Source: Sipunculus nudus
Taxonomy: Eukaryota; Annelida; Sipuncula; Golfingiida; Sipunculidae
Assembly (NCBI GenBank): GCA_026874595.1
Contig: CM049314.1
Location: 28,535,729-28,599,728 of the forward strand
DNA: 64,000 nt
Direction of reading: 5' to 3'
Shown here in pieces: positions 11,815-24,800 of the stretch (position 1 is its first letter; the number at the start of each line of letters is the position of its first letter). The position numbers were made by a program, and so were the translations under genes. The notes under the pieces are model-generated. The model was not told where the DNA came from and did not search any database. It worked only from the letters and a program-made list of their open reading frames with translations.

Positions 11815-12095
11815 TCGTACAGGTGAAATTGGGGAACATTATTTCAATTTTATAGACCAACACGGAATGTTTGTTCAGCGTAGATCAGTCTGACTTCCAT
11901 ATTGCTCAAAATCATGGCCTCATTTTGTTTTTAACAGTGGATTTGCCATCGAGTGAATTTCAAAGATTCTACTTACAACGGATAAGATCTGGGGTCTGTT
12001 ATCGGAGAGACGGTCAGACGACAGCGGGATAAGCGACGGATAAAAGGCGATCGCTATATTTCAGGTGACTTTAGGGCAGGTGAGCTAAGGATCCT
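11815..12095 (+). repeat. Degenerate Helentron-like element remnant
   Basis: Decayed core, then 'ggagagacggtcagacgac', then 'gatcgctatat...aggtgagctaagg' as an eroded right end. It is on the plus strand. Confidence 0.45.
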
Positions 12096-12670
12096 TTTAT
12101 AAATATGAGGGAATCTGAACAGTTTTATTATGTTTATGGAATGCATATATTAGATCAGATTGAAATGATAATTTAATTGAAAATATATTCAATATCAATA
12201 AAAATAATGAAATTTAATTAAAATTCAAGAAAGTTCGCTTTAGAGTAGTTTCACGAGGGAAAGGATTCTTCAAGTAAAAAGAAAATAGCAAGGATTGCAA
12301 ACTGTGACATTTTCATTGCTGCTGTTGTTCTGTACCACAGCAACAGGTACGCCTATGTAACAAGCTGAGATCGTGAAAAAGCATTATTGACTGTTTACCC
12401 CAAGAGATGAAGATATTTTAAACAAAAAGCTTGGTCCTATGGGAATCCTTGGTTACTTAAACCTAAATTTCAAATAATCTACCCTTATTTTGCGTTTTAA
12501 TAAATCATCAAATGATAAAATTCTGTAGGACCTACCAGTTAGTATGATGCACAACACAGGAATTTGAGTCATATAACATGGTAATCAGCTTCACCCTTGA
12601 ACTTTTTGTCACATCAGCTGCAACTATGATTATGAAAATGCATCTGTATTTATTACGCGAGCAAAACGAA

Positions 12671-14455
12671 CAAGTGACCCATGGGCCATGACGCTCAGCT
12701 GGCTGGGAAGAGATTAGCAAAAAGAAATTTTATCATCTGAATGGTAGTATATACAGATTCAGCTGAAGCATCAAACAGATTAACCAACAGGTCAAGATTG
12801 TGCCTGCATTTATATATATTTAAAAAATAGCAACAAAAAAAGTGCGTAAACTTAAAAAAAATACAGGTGGCTCCACCAGTCTGCAGAAACTAATAAAAAC
12901 ACTTAATGGTCAATATACATGCAAAGAATCATGGTGATCTCTGCATTAGTTGTTCAGATACTTCAGCTTTTGTATCAAATTTTCCATTATTCTGAGGGAT
13001 ACTTAGGGAGTCCTTTAGCTTGAAGGATATGGTAAACAGAGACCTAATTTCAGGTTTCCACAGACACTTTTCATGGGCCTCCTAGCATGACAAGAATAAA
13101 GATTCTTAGTCCAGTTGTTACTATCTGTACCCTGTTGACAGATAACCACATCTTAAAAGGTCTCAAAAATAAAGAAAAAAAATCATATAAATTTTTTAAA
13201 AAATACAGGTGGCGCACCCAGTCTGCAGAAACTGATGAAACACCTCATGATCAATATGTATGCGAAAAATCATAACCATCAGTGTTGTAGTTATTGAGAT
13301 ACTGCAGTTTTTGTATCAAATTTTTCATTATTCTGGGGGGTATTTTGGAGCCATACAGCTTAAAGGAATTGTTACCTGTTAACAGATGTTCATATCTTTA
13401 AAAGTCTCAAAAATAGAGAAAAAAAATCATAAAAAAACGTGAACAAATACCAGTCTGCAGAAACTGATGAAACACTCCATGATCAATATCCATGCACACA
13501 ATTATAGTGATCTCTGCATTAGTTGTTAAGATACTTCAGCTTTTGTATCAAATTTGTCATTATTCTGAGCTGTACTTTGGCGTACTATAGCTCAAAGGAT
13601 ATTGGTAACAGATACCTAATTTTAGGTTTCCCCCATGGAGACTTTTCATAGGTATCTCATTGTGTCAAGAATGAAGATTCATGGTCCATTCTTTACGATT
13701 TGTGCCCTGTTAACAGATGTTCACATTTTTAAAGGTCTCAAAAATAGAGAAAACAATTCGTAAAGAATCGAAAAATACAGGTGGCGCCACCAGTCTGCAA
13801 AAACTGATGAAGCATCTCATGATCAATATGTATGCCAAAAATCATGACCATCAGTGATGTAGTTAATGAGATATTGAAGTTTTTGTATGAATTTTTTTAC
13901 TATTCTGGGGGGTACTTTCGGGCTCCATAGCTCAAAGGATATGGGTAACAGAGACGTAATTTCTGGTTTCTATGGAGACTTTTAATAGGTCTCTCAGTAT
14001 GTAAAGAATAAAGATTCTAGGTCAAGTCTAAACGATTTTTGCCTTGTAAACAGATGTTCACATTTTTAAAGGTCTCAAAAATAGAGTAAAAAATTCGTAA
14101 AAAATAAACGAAATACAGTTGGCGCCACCAGTCTGCAGGAACTGATGAAATATCTCATGATTAATATGTATGCAAAAAATCATGACCATCAGTGATGTAG
14201 TTAATGAGATATTGAAGTTTTTGTATGAAATTTTTGACTATTCTGGGGGATGGGGGGGGGGGTACTTTGGGGCCCCTTAGCTCGAAGGATATGGGTAACA
14301 GAGACCTCATTTCTTTTTTCCAAGGAAATTTTTCATGGAACTCTCAGAATGATAAGTTACAAGTTTCTAGGTCCAGCGGTTACGATTTATGCCAGGTTAA
14401 CGGACGGACGGATTTAAAAATCAATTGTAATGACTTACAGTCAGCTGAGCTAAAA
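12671..14455 (+). repeat. Helentron-like composite element with ~340-bp cores (copy 1)
   Basis: Left end CAAGTGACCCATGGGCCATGA then GCTCAGCTGGC; right end GTCAGCTGAGC (14440-14450) then TAAAA. Five core units follow one another, each opening with the palindromic GGTGGCGCCACC or a variant (near 12866, 13207, 13440, 13780, 14116) and each containing 'agtctgcagaaactgatg', 'gatcaatatgcatg' and 'gacctaatttcaggtttcc'. It is colinear with the copy at 39621-41519. A poly-G tract lies at 14244-14262. Confidence 0.75.
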
Positions 14456-14758
14456 ATTGAGAAATGTGTGAACCATATTCAACATTGGATGATACAAAAC
14501 AAGCTTAAACTCAACAGTGACAAAACTGAGATGATTATTATGGGTTCAGCTAAGCAGTTATAGAAAGTTATGAATCCTTGCATAACTATTGGTACCTGTG
14601 CCATAAAACCAACCCAGAGAGTGCGAAATCTTGGAGTTATTTTTAATGATCATATGAAACAAAAAGGCACAAATCTTTCTAAGTCATCTGCTACACAGTC
14701 AGCACAGAGTATGATTTTGTCGAGGTTAGATGTTTTTAATTCCCAAATATATTGAGTA
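14451..14758 (+). pseudogene. Broken LINE reverse-transcriptase fragment (CR1/Jockey-like)
   Basis: The plus-strand frame gives LKIEKCVNHIQHWMIQ, then NKLKLNSDKTE, then after one in-frame stop (14561-14563) ITIGTCAIKPTQRVRNLGV and SRLDVFNSQIY. This is the region C-terminal to the catalytic motif in CR1/Jockey-type LINE reverse transcriptases (WMxxNxLKLNxDKTE ... VRNLGVxxD ... SRLDYxNSLLY). The YxDD-containing part is absent. Between NDHMKQK and LSRLD the protein is shorter than the family norm, so there is an internal deletion. It abuts the right end of the composite element at 14455. Confidence 0.75.
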
Positions 14759-17443
14759 CCCAAATCTAAGATGTTAAGTCTGTAAATATACACTTTTGAA
14801 TTCAAGCCCTTATTCTTGGATAAATGTCAGATCCAGTTGAATTAACGCCAATTTTATTCATTTAAAAATCAATTGTAATGCATTATTTTTGCATTGCAAA
14901 CATATATTAAGATATCCCGTTTGGTGATACTTAAAAATCAATAAGAGAGATAAAACAGCATTTCATCTCTGCTCACCATGTACAAGGTGACACACATAAG
15001 TAGTAATGAGCCAGCGGTAAACAGTGTGTGTTTCATAACTTTATTTATAACTACAACCTGTCTAGCTGCTATGCGTACTGAGACAATAAGAGTATTTACA
15101 CATATTAGATTCTCTAAATATTAATATTATATCCATTCTTTTAAATGTGACCACTGACATTTATGTTTAACGGTGTGCATAAACATACTGACTTCCAATG
15201 AGCGGTTTTGAGAACCTAGGAAAACTGAACATGTGAGTGTACGATAAGGATGTTGGGATAAGACACAAAATTATTTTGGAAGACAGCGCCGAGTCTAGAA
15301 TATATGTCTACAGACAGGGTTTCATGGCAAGGGGTCGTGTGACAACAAAATTAAGCGTGGAATAATGTGTTTTTATACGCCCAAGTCACCACATTAGTAG
15401 AATTACATACTGATAAAATCTAGGCCTTTATGAATTGAGACAATTTCTGAGCCGGTTGGCTCATGCCATGTTAGGTTATTTCTTTCATTTCCAGTTCATG
15501 CCTCTAGTTTTCTCCTTCTCCACATGGTTTTCCGCTGTATAATGTTTAGTCATGGTAGCATCAAGTTAATTGTAATTATGTTTCTTCATTGTGTTACAGA
15601 GAGACTGGTCCATTCACTTTGTACATATGCATTTGAACAACAGAGAATATTCCCAATAGATGGGACTTTGAACTTCCCCACAAATTAGAGGACAGCGAAA
15701 ATCTGTTTGCAGTACTGGCTTATTTGATTTTCATAAATATGGTAAGATAATAACTTTTAATTTCCATAATGCCTTTTCTACATTCAACACAAACCTTTGC
15801 ATCAGGAGTAGCACCCAAGTAACTGAATTCCTTATGTATCACAAGATCACATTCATGAAGGTGGCACAAGATCACATTCATGAAGGTCGCGAGAATGACA
15901 TTTCTTTAGAAAAGCTTTCTTTGTTTTTTTCTCATTGACTGTGCCATGCTGTAAAGAAGTTACATGTATATCATTTTTTTTTACTGGAAAAGGTCTGCTA
16001 AGAGTGTATCAGTTGGTGTAGATTGTCTTTGAAATACACGAGAAAAGATAGAAGCTGTGGGTCTGTTATGTCGAGGGAATCTCCATGGTGAGGATGCTGC
16101 CTGATCTCTAGTTTGGCATTCCAGATTGTTACAAACTCCGACATACAGCCGGATAAGTTTCAAGAGGTCATTGAAGAGAAAAGACTGTTATAACGAACAC
16201 ATGAATTTATTCTGAATCAGCAATTAATACAAAGCGAAACATAACAGACTCATAATTTTTATTTTCCTTTCATGAGTGTTTACGCCTATACAGTTATGTT
16301 ACAGCATATCACTGTTTTCAAAATAAACATATAACATTTGTTTGATATTGATTATCATTTAAATATTATTTAATACTGGCATTTGTGATACAGACCGTCT
16401 GGCTGTATGTCACGGTATCCTCTTGTAAATGTCGTTTCTTTTCAGGAAATAATTTAGGGGAGGCACGGACAGGTTCAAATGCCCATTGCCTCCCATCTCT
16501 GGGTTTGGTTTGGCATGTTGCAGTTGCACATACTAGGTTCTACAATCGGATGTTTATGTTTTTAACATTGAATTTAAGGAATAGCATCGGGCATTGGATC
16601 ATACCATAGAAAATGCGTAATCTTCTATAATGTAACTGTGTATGAAATAAAGATTTAAAACTTCGCGGTTTGGTTGCTTTATCTTTGTAAACATCCAAAT
16701 CTCCTGCCGTTAACGGTTGGTGGCCATGTATATGCTGAGAGTCATTATGACGTCTGCATATTGTGACGTGAACAGTGTGCACATGCACGTGGCGATTGTA
16801 AACAATGCACATAAAACCCGAGGGAGCGTGGCATCTTTATCATTTCATCATTTCATTTCATACAGGTACTGCTTCCTTGAGGCACAGGGAGGATATCTGT
16901 GTATATCACTTAGGCGTGTTAGGGATAGTTGCTTTGTAGGAATGCCCTAATTATGACATCATCTCGATTCTTTTTCTGTCTTTTATATGGTTGCTGGCAG
17001 AATAGACTTGTTTCTCATGAAAGCGCTATTAAAGTGTTTAAAGGTAAAAATCACGCATGGATATAATAATGCTCTTGGTGCAAAAATCTGCTGCCCATGG
17101 CTTAAAAATAAATCACGAAAAAAAAACTGGTAGACAGGAGTACTGGAACGAACTATAATAGATATTGTTACACCTGATAGTTACCTGTTTCCATCATAAC
17201 AATGATAAAATGAATTTCTGGTAAATACGATACAGTTTATAAAAAGCAAAGTCATAGAGAAATACCTACTTTTTTTCGGCATGGTAGTACATCAACATCA
17301 GTTGGTGGGGATATCATTTAAATATACAGTATTTTTGAACACACCCAGGCAAACATTCAAACGTTTTAAGCTTAAGAGTGGGTCGATACGGTTAAGATAA
17401 TTTATACTTGCCCATAGTGGGGGTCCATTCGGTCGACCATTTG
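14759..17443. other. Gene-free stretch
   Basis: No gene is supported. A 24-bp in-register direct repeat ('aagatcacattcatgaaggt') occurs at 15842-15888. A hairpin with GGAGGCA/TGCCTCC arms lies near 16458-16495. The short open frames at 16385-16609 and 16540-16812 overlap each other on opposite strands and show no domain. Confidence 0.5.
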
Positions 17444-17654
17444 TTGCTTGCCGGAATCAAAGATTTCGGAAAGCATATTGGTCAGTTGCGTATGTCTGTT
17501 TGTCTGTCTGTTTGTCTGTCTGTTTGTTTGTCTGCACTCTCCTGGCCACAATTTTGCCACAATCACCTTGAAACTTACAGGGATGATGAAAAATATAATT
17601 TCTAGGTGCCCTATTGTTTTTGGTTAAAATAGGTCAAAGGTCAAGGTCAAGGTC
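17444..17654 (+). repeat. ~211-bp direct repeat, copy 1 (with (GTCY)n and DR1 motif)
   Basis: Begins TTGCTTGCCGGAATCAAAG, contains a TGTC microsatellite (17491-17533), 'cactctcctggccacaattt', and ends in AGGTCAAAGGTCAAGGTCA. It is nearly identical to 19507-19721; the length difference comes from the microsatellite. Confidence 0.9.
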
Positions 17655-18678
17655 ACGACAGGTATGGTTAACGGTTTTTGCACTATAACTTCGCCATAAA
17701 TAGGCTTATCCACTTCTGCAATAGCTCATTTTTTTCGTCATCACCTGGCCTTTCTTTTGACATGTAGCTTACTTAAATTTGCTGTTACCATGGTTACACA
17801 ATTTTGGGGAGAAATCATGGAATTTCCTGGTATTTTTCAAATTTGCAGCAATCGTACTGATTCTGAGATATTTTATGTAACACAAAAATATCTCGAAATT
17901 GTTTTTTCAGATTTTGGAAATGGCCGCCAGGGGGCGTTGCAGATGAAAAAACATGAAAATTTGTTTTGGTGCTATACCTCCAGAACTATTAAACATTGGG
18001 CCATTTCTATCACAGCACCTTCAACTGGGTACCATGGGCTTATTTTTGCGCATAGGTGCCAAAGTGCGCTTTTGCCAGATTTCTCTATTTTTGGGGTAAA
18101 ACTTTTGAATTTTGAAAATATGCAGTTTTCAGCTTCTAACTCTGTCAGTTTTTATGCTGGAGAGGTCAATTTTTTTGCATCTTGTAGCCCTTGGTGAGCT
18201 CTCGGTGATCCAATCAAAAATCTTGCAAAATCTCGCGCCGTTTCTCGTCAAACGAGAGTCTTCGAGATTTCATTAAATATGACCTACAGGTTGCATTTTT
18301 TTAACAATGGCTTTGAAATTGATATATTTTGTGTTATTTATAAATATCTCGAAATCAGTTTTTCATTTTTAGGAAATAGCCACCAGGGGGCGTGGTACCT
18401 GAAACACTGTAACATATTTTTCTGCAATATCTAAAATAATTTTAAACATGGCACAATTTTTATCGTTGTATCTTAAACTAGGAACATTGGCTTATTCCTC
18501 CGCACATGTAGCTTTGTGCTGCCGTTACCATGGTTACCAAATTTGTGGGTTAAACTTGACGATCTGAAAATATGCAGTTTTTGGCTTCTATCTCGGTTAA
18601 TATTTATGTTTCAAGGGTCTAGTTTTTTGCATAAGGCTGCTTCCCCTTGGTTCTAAGTCATTCAATTGCAAGTCTCGT
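17655..18678 (+). repeat. Composite repeat body with two CTCF-like motifs
   Basis: Decayed repeat sequence related to the arrays downstream. CTCF-like motifs are at 17921-17939 and 18377-18395. GTTACCATGGTTAC near 17784 and 18533 recurs as a variant near 19852. The 146-codon open frame at 17757-18197 lies wholly in this repeat, has no domain, and is not called as a gene. Confidence 0.55.
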
Positions 18679-19506
18679 CAAATTTCGCTCGGTTTATCGT
18701 CAAACGAGAAAAAATGAGATTTCACGGAAATGCTTATAACTCGGCGACTTTTACAGCTACACAGGTCTAGTTTTCGGCATTTCATAACATATGACCAGCT
18801 TGACACGCCAGAAAAGAAATTAGGCCAAATCTCGCACCATATCTCGTCAAGCGAGAAAAAAACGAGATATCATGGAAATGCTTATAACTAGGCGACTTTT
18901 ACAGCTACTCAGGTCTAGTTTTTGGCATTTGGTAACATTTGGCCAACTTGACATAGTAAAACTGCGATACTTGGCGAAATCTCGCACTACATCTGGTCAA
19001 ATGTGGAAAAACGAGATTTCACAGAAATGCATATAAGTCGGCGACTTTCGCGGCTAGACAGGTCTAGTTTTTGGCATTCATTAACATTTGGATGGCTTGA
19101 CATGACAAACCTGCAAGACTGGCCAAATCTCGCACCATATCTCGTCAAACGATAAAAAAGGAGATTTCACAGAAATGCTAATAACTCGGCAACTTTTACA
19201 GCTAGACAGATGTAGTTTTCGCCATTTCATAACATTTAGAGAGTTTGATATGACAAATCTACAAGACTGGCCAAATCCTGCACCGTATCTCGTCAAACGA
19301 GAAAACACGAGAGTACACGGAAATGCTTATAACTCGGCGACTTTTACAGCTAGACGGATCTAGTGTTCGCCATTTCGTAACGTTTGGCCGTCTTGACATA
19401 ATAAAACTGCTCGTCTTGCCAAATCTCGCACTATATCTCGTCAAGCGAGAAAAAAACATGATTTCACGTAAATGCTGATAACACGGCGACTTTTGCAGCT
19501 AGTTTT
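18679..19506 (+). repeat. 147-bp tandem array (~5.5 units)
   Basis: Unit starts ('aaatctcgcaccatatctcg' or variants) lie near 18679, 18825, 18978, 19125, 19272 and 19420, with spacing 146-153 bp. Each unit carries an imperfect or perfect TCTCGT-CAA-ACGAGA hairpin and 'gcttataactcggcgacttt'. Units are diverged, so the array is old or slowly homogenised. Confidence 0.85.
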
Positions 19507-19721
19507 TTGCTTGCCGGAATCAAAGATTTCGGAAAGCATATTGGTCAGTTGCGTATGTCTGTTTGTCTGTCTGTCTGTGTGTCTGTCTGTTTGTTTGTCT
19601 GCACTCTCCTGGCCACAATTTTGCCACAATCACCTTGAAACTTACAGGGATGATGAAAAACATAATTGCTAGGTGCCCTATTGTTTTTGGTTAAAATAGG
19701 TCAAAGGTCAAGGTCAAGGTC
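19507..19721 (+). repeat. ~215-bp direct repeat, copy 2
   Basis: Partner of 17444-17654; it carries the same microsatellite (about 19556-19602) and DR1 motif (19698-19710). Confidence 0.9.
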
Positions 19722-20039
19722 GTCAAAACTTCTCAAAACTTTTTTTCTTCATATCTTTGTCACTATTAGTCGTATCTACTTCAACAATAGCTCTTTTTAA
19801 TCGTCATTCCAAGGCCTGTAATCTGGTGTGTAGCTGACTCAAATTTGCCGTAACCATAGTTACAAACTTTGGGGGAATGTCATGATATTCGAATATAAGG
19901 GGTCTTATTTTTGTAACTTTGTCAGTTTTAAAGCTAGAGTGATCTAGTTTTTTGCATCAGGTAGCATTCAACTAGTACTACAATATTTGATTACAAGTTT
20001 TGCAGTATCTCGTAAAATATCTCGTGAATAGATATTTTG

Positions 20040-21500
20040 AGATTTCATTCATCTTGCGCCAAAGGCCACATTATTGCAGGAATCTTTTTGAAAGTGACAT
20101 ATTATAAGTCCTACACTAGTATCTCGAAATTGTTTTTTCATTTTTTGAATAGGGCCGCTAGGGGGCGCTGGATGCGAACCTCCCGAACATATCATATTTT
20201 AGCCATATCTCCAAAATTATAAGGCTCAATTACATAAACTATAGCATATTTTCTTCCTCTGAGTCTTCTCCATAACCTAGTATAGTCATCTAGTCACAAT
20301 TTTGTAACACTTTGTCAGTGTGTCTGTCTGTTTGTCAGTTGTCCTCAAATTCGCCTGCTTGCTCTTGCGTCTCACATAAGCATTCTACAGGCCACAGTTT
20401 TGAAAGAATCCTTTTGAAACTATTACATCTTAAGTCTTACACTAATATCTCGAAACCAATTTTTCATTTTCCGGATATGGCCGCTAGGGGGCGCTGAACT
20501 CGAACCTCTCCCAACATATTATGCTTTGGCAATATCTCCAACACTATAAACCTCAGTTACATAAACTATAGCTTTTTTCTTCCTTTGAGTCTTCTCCATA
20601 ACCTGGAGTTACTAATAAGTCATCTGAACTCAATCTTGAGTCACTTTGTCAGTGTTTTCGTCTGTTTGCCAGTTGTCCTCAAATTCGCCTGCTTGTTGGC
20701 TCTTGCGTCACACATATAGCATTCTATAGGCCACAGTTTTGACGGAATCCTTTTGAAACTATTACAGCTTATGTCTTACACTAATATCTAGAAATAAATT
20801 TTTCATTTTCCGGATATGGCCCCTAGTGGGCGCTGCACACGACCCTCACACACATACCATTGTATTGGCCATATCTCTACACCCAAAGCCTCAGTTACAT
20901 AAACTATAGCTTATTTTCTTCCTTTGAGTCTTCTCCATAACCTGATTAAGGCATCTGGTTTCAATCTTCTGTCACTTTGTCAGTGTCCATCTGTTTGTCC
21001 GTTATCCTCAAAGTCGCCTGCTTCCTGGTTCTTACGCCTTACATATAGCATTCTACAGGCCACAGCTTTGACGGAATCCTTTTGAAACTGGGACATCTCA
21101 TGTCATACACTAATAATACGAAACGCATTTGTCGTCTTCGGAATATGTCTGCTAGAGGGCGCTACAGTCGAGCCTCCCAAATATATCATTAATTCGCCAT
21201 ACCTCTAAAACTATAAATCTAAATTACATAAATTATAACTCATTTTCTTCCTTTGAATCTTCTCAATAATTAGGTTATGTCATCTGGTTTCAATCTTGTC
21301 TCACAAAGTCAGTATGTCTGTCTGTTCGTCTTTTGTTGTCAGCTTTGTCTTCTTGCCTGTTCTTTTGTCTCATATGTCATTCTACGGGCCACAAATTCTC
21401 AGCAATGTCCCTGAGAGTCATTCCGTTAATAGAAAACCGACAATATGTTCTGTCTGTCCGTCTGTGTTTCACTTCCGATTTCCGGCAAGCGTTCGACCTA
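20040..21500 (+). repeat. ~330-bp tandem array, four units, each with a CTCF-like motif
   Basis: Units share 'cctacactaatatctcgaaa', 'ggccgctagggggcgctg', 'cataaactatagc', 'cttcctttgagtcttctcc' and 'gtttgtcagttgtcctcaa'. The motif positions 20153, 20478, 20817 and 21146 give spacings of 325, 339 and 329 bp. Units decay towards the right end. Confidence 0.8.
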
Positions 21501-21796
21501 TGGTCGTCTAGTTTTATTTTTCCTTGACTTGGTTTGGCTAGAACTACATGGTTTATGGGCACAGGATCCAACCTGGCACAAGTTACATTCCATTTCTGAG
21601 GTATGCTCGTGCAGCTGAGCTTAGCAGGAATGCTATATAAGTGAGTTAATACTACTTGTGGGATTAAGTTTGGCCCAGTTTATGGGAACAGTGCTCATTT
21701 AATCTGAAAATATACAAAAATGCTTATACTAAAAGAACCAGTTTATAATTCTTCTGCATGCAAACTCTTGCTTTTCAATAATGATAATAACAGGTG

Positions 21797-21861
21797 TATT
21801 ATTATTATTTTTATAATAATAATAATAATAATTATTATTATTATTATTATTATTATTATTG
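21797..21861. repeat. (ATT)n/(AAT)n microsatellite
   Basis: ATT, then AAT, then ATT runs; the AAT-to-ATT switch makes it self-complementary. Confidence 0.9.
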
Positions 21862-24800
21862 ATATTTTATAACATAGTCATAGTCAAAATTGATTGAAAT
21901 CACGGAAGCAGCTATAGAGTAAAAGAAATAAATACGTTTCTGCTGTGAATTAATAATAAGATGCCACATTTATTTATAAAACAGTTCATATATAATTTTA
22001 ATGATATTTAACGGGCACCAGTATGACTTTGAGCCGCGGGTAACATGGCGTCACTTTGTTTACAAATAACCGAACTCTGTCATGTTATGAATTTCCCTGT
22101 CAAACTGTCAGTATTATTCATCGTAATAATCAACAAGTGAAAATTATATGATCTGATATGTTGAAAGAAAATGTAAAATGTGTGAATTAATATCAGTTGC
22201 TTTGCCGAAGAGACGTGACTTTCTTATTCTGTCGTCCTCTAGCTCGATCAGCACCTGGGCCGGTACCAGGCTGTTACTAAGCATCGCTTCCGCTGTTTTC
22301 CTATATTTTGATATCGCATTTTGAATACTGGTTACATATTGGTTCGGGAACTCGCTAGCCGTGACATCCCAACTCAGTAGGCAATGATAATTGGGCTGGA
22401 AAGCCTACTTGTGGCAGGCCTGCAAGCTGGTGGTAATATCAGAGGGTCGATATGACGTTAGGAACTAACCAAAGACGGAGATGATGGAGAAAGAGAAAAA
22501 CGGACGTATACTTTTTTTTTTAATTGGGGAGTGGATATTGTATAATGAAAAAAAAGACTGCTTGATATTATTTCTATCGTCTTTTATGTTTTGCAGGTTG
22601 TCTCATGACGCTCTTGTGGTATATAATGCTGCTGCTGGGATGAGAGAAAGAGAAGTATGAATTATTAGTGCGTAACATACAATGAACTGGTGAATGAAAG
22701 AGTCTCGAACCCGCGACCGCACGCTCAGCATTCCTCTGCATAAGCACCTACGCCACGAAAGTGAGTTGAATTTGATTGAAAATCTGGGGTATATAAGTCT
22801 GTTGAAACTGACTGACCCCCGTGTGCGTGCCCAGATAATTAGATATTCGGTTTAAAGATGCAGAAAGCCTGTAACAAAGTGAAAACTAAGTGGGATAAGG
22901 GTGCAATATGATCAAATGAGTGATCTGTTATTACAGGTAGCTGTAACGCAGGGAAGCATAGGGGCTTAATTATTAGTGAGCAAATAAAGTACTTTCATTT
23001 GTCTGAAAGGACAATATCTAATAGCTGCGTCACGTGTTTGTCCCTATTGCCATAAGGACATGAAATGGTGCCAGTACAGACAAAAGAGAGCAGCTGTCTG
23101 TTAAAGTAGAGGAGGGGAAATTTAAGCAAACACCTCGTCACACAAAGCCCCGGAAGACCCCCGAGGAGGGGTGAGTGAGGTCCTTTGTTTTGACTTTGCC
23201 GAACTGATTTCGAAAAGCGGAAGCGTAATGAATGCATATTGTACTGTCAGAGATGGCACTGAGCCAGACATAAGAGATGGACTTGTGTGTTCCCTCGTCG
23301 GGTATATCTCTAAGTATAGAGATTGAAAAGGTGGTAACATAGATGCTGAAAGGATTTTTATGACAGTGAAAAAATTATGTGTAATAAAGGAGAGCAAGAG
23401 TACTGGTCGTGATTGTTTGAAGTAGAAACATGCAATCGTGGATGCCGTTTTGAAAATGGCAATGATAGTGAATGTAAAGTCAAGTACATGAGTGATACCC
23501 TAATGACTGTCAACGACTAGGAATGAAATTCTGTAGCATTTTAGGCATAGAATATCCCAGTATGGTTGAGAGAAATAAAATATGTTTACGTTTTCCCCTG
23601 TTGAGGGCCGGTTGTAATGCAACCTGGATTTCATGCATAAATCCAATATCCCTATGAGCTTTTCTTTAAAGTGTTATGTGACAAAATGAGTCGTCCCAGC
23701 AAAAATGAAATTAATCTGCTCTCAGGGATATGTGCATTCGATTCGCTGGGCGCCGCCATGTTGTCTATTGAGAAAATGCGCTTATTTGTTTACAAATGCT
23801 GTGCTTAGCAATTTCGTTAAGGAGGCGGGGCTTAAGGTCGAGCCTTCGGAACTATCATGCAAAAGGCTAATATGCAAGGTGTCGCCAATGAAATAGTCCG
23901 ATTGATTTCTAAGATGTGCATTTCCAGACCATCTGTTTCGGCGTGAAACTTTTTTTTTTATCACCTACATGATTTAGTTGATGTATCCAGAACACCCTAG
24001 TGCTAGGTTGTAAGTAGGAGTGGTTGAAATATTGGTCCGTAAAATAATTTTGTAATCAAATGACAAAATCAAAGCATAAGTTAAGCTAATGTGAATCATA
24101 ATACATAGATATAATGAAATGCATTGGTAAAGACGAGTTTGCTCATACGAAGGTATGGTGGTTTGTTTATTTATAATTCTATGTTAGTTTATTTATAACT
24201 TGAAACCATTAGGTTGGCTTCTCACAAGTGTACGTACTTTCTGAACAGTAAAAATTGTACAGTGCCTCAGCTGTTACAAATACAGTGGTTACTATCTGAA
24301 GGACCACCAATATAATAAGACAACATATCTATTAATACCACCATTGAGTGAACTGAAACGTCATTTGTTATAACTTTCTACAGGACCAGATTTGTATAAG
24401 ACAACTCTTAGCCTGTCAAACGGGTGGTCTTACTACACAGAGTTTATTGTACCAACATTGAAGAGTGACACATATTAAATATTTTAAATTTTAAATAATT
24501 GATCAACCAATTCTCCCTCTGTGAGAAAAAATGGCCTGGTATGGTATATCTGATCTCATAAATATAGAGTTGTCACACTCAATAGAGGGCGACCAGCCAT
24601 GTACCTACACAGGGATGCTCAAAATGGCCAACCATAGCAAATGTAAACATGTGATGTATATCTTCTAACCGTGTTATCCATTGTCTGTAGTAATATGACA
24701 GGGAAATTTCTGGAGGTCAGTGGACATGCTCGCACCATAAGTTTCTGGCGAGCGATGTTATCTAAGTTGGGTGTAAGGTATGTATTTTTCCTTTTTTTCA

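Noticed and set aside
17491-17533. CRISPR-like or coding array from regular TGTC repeats
   Set aside because: It is a plain tetranucleotide microsatellite without spacers.
17757-18197. 146-codon plus-strand open frame, the longest apart from the two LRR-Ig genes
   Set aside because: It lies wholly inside a composite repeat with related sequence nearby, has no domain, and its residues reflect repeat motifs such as the CTCF-like site.
22988-23104. Possible Merlin/ISXO2-type transposase zinc-ribbon (CPYCHKDMKWC)
   Set aside because: Only 38 codons, with no DDE motif or inverted ends found around it; chance similarity cannot be excluded.
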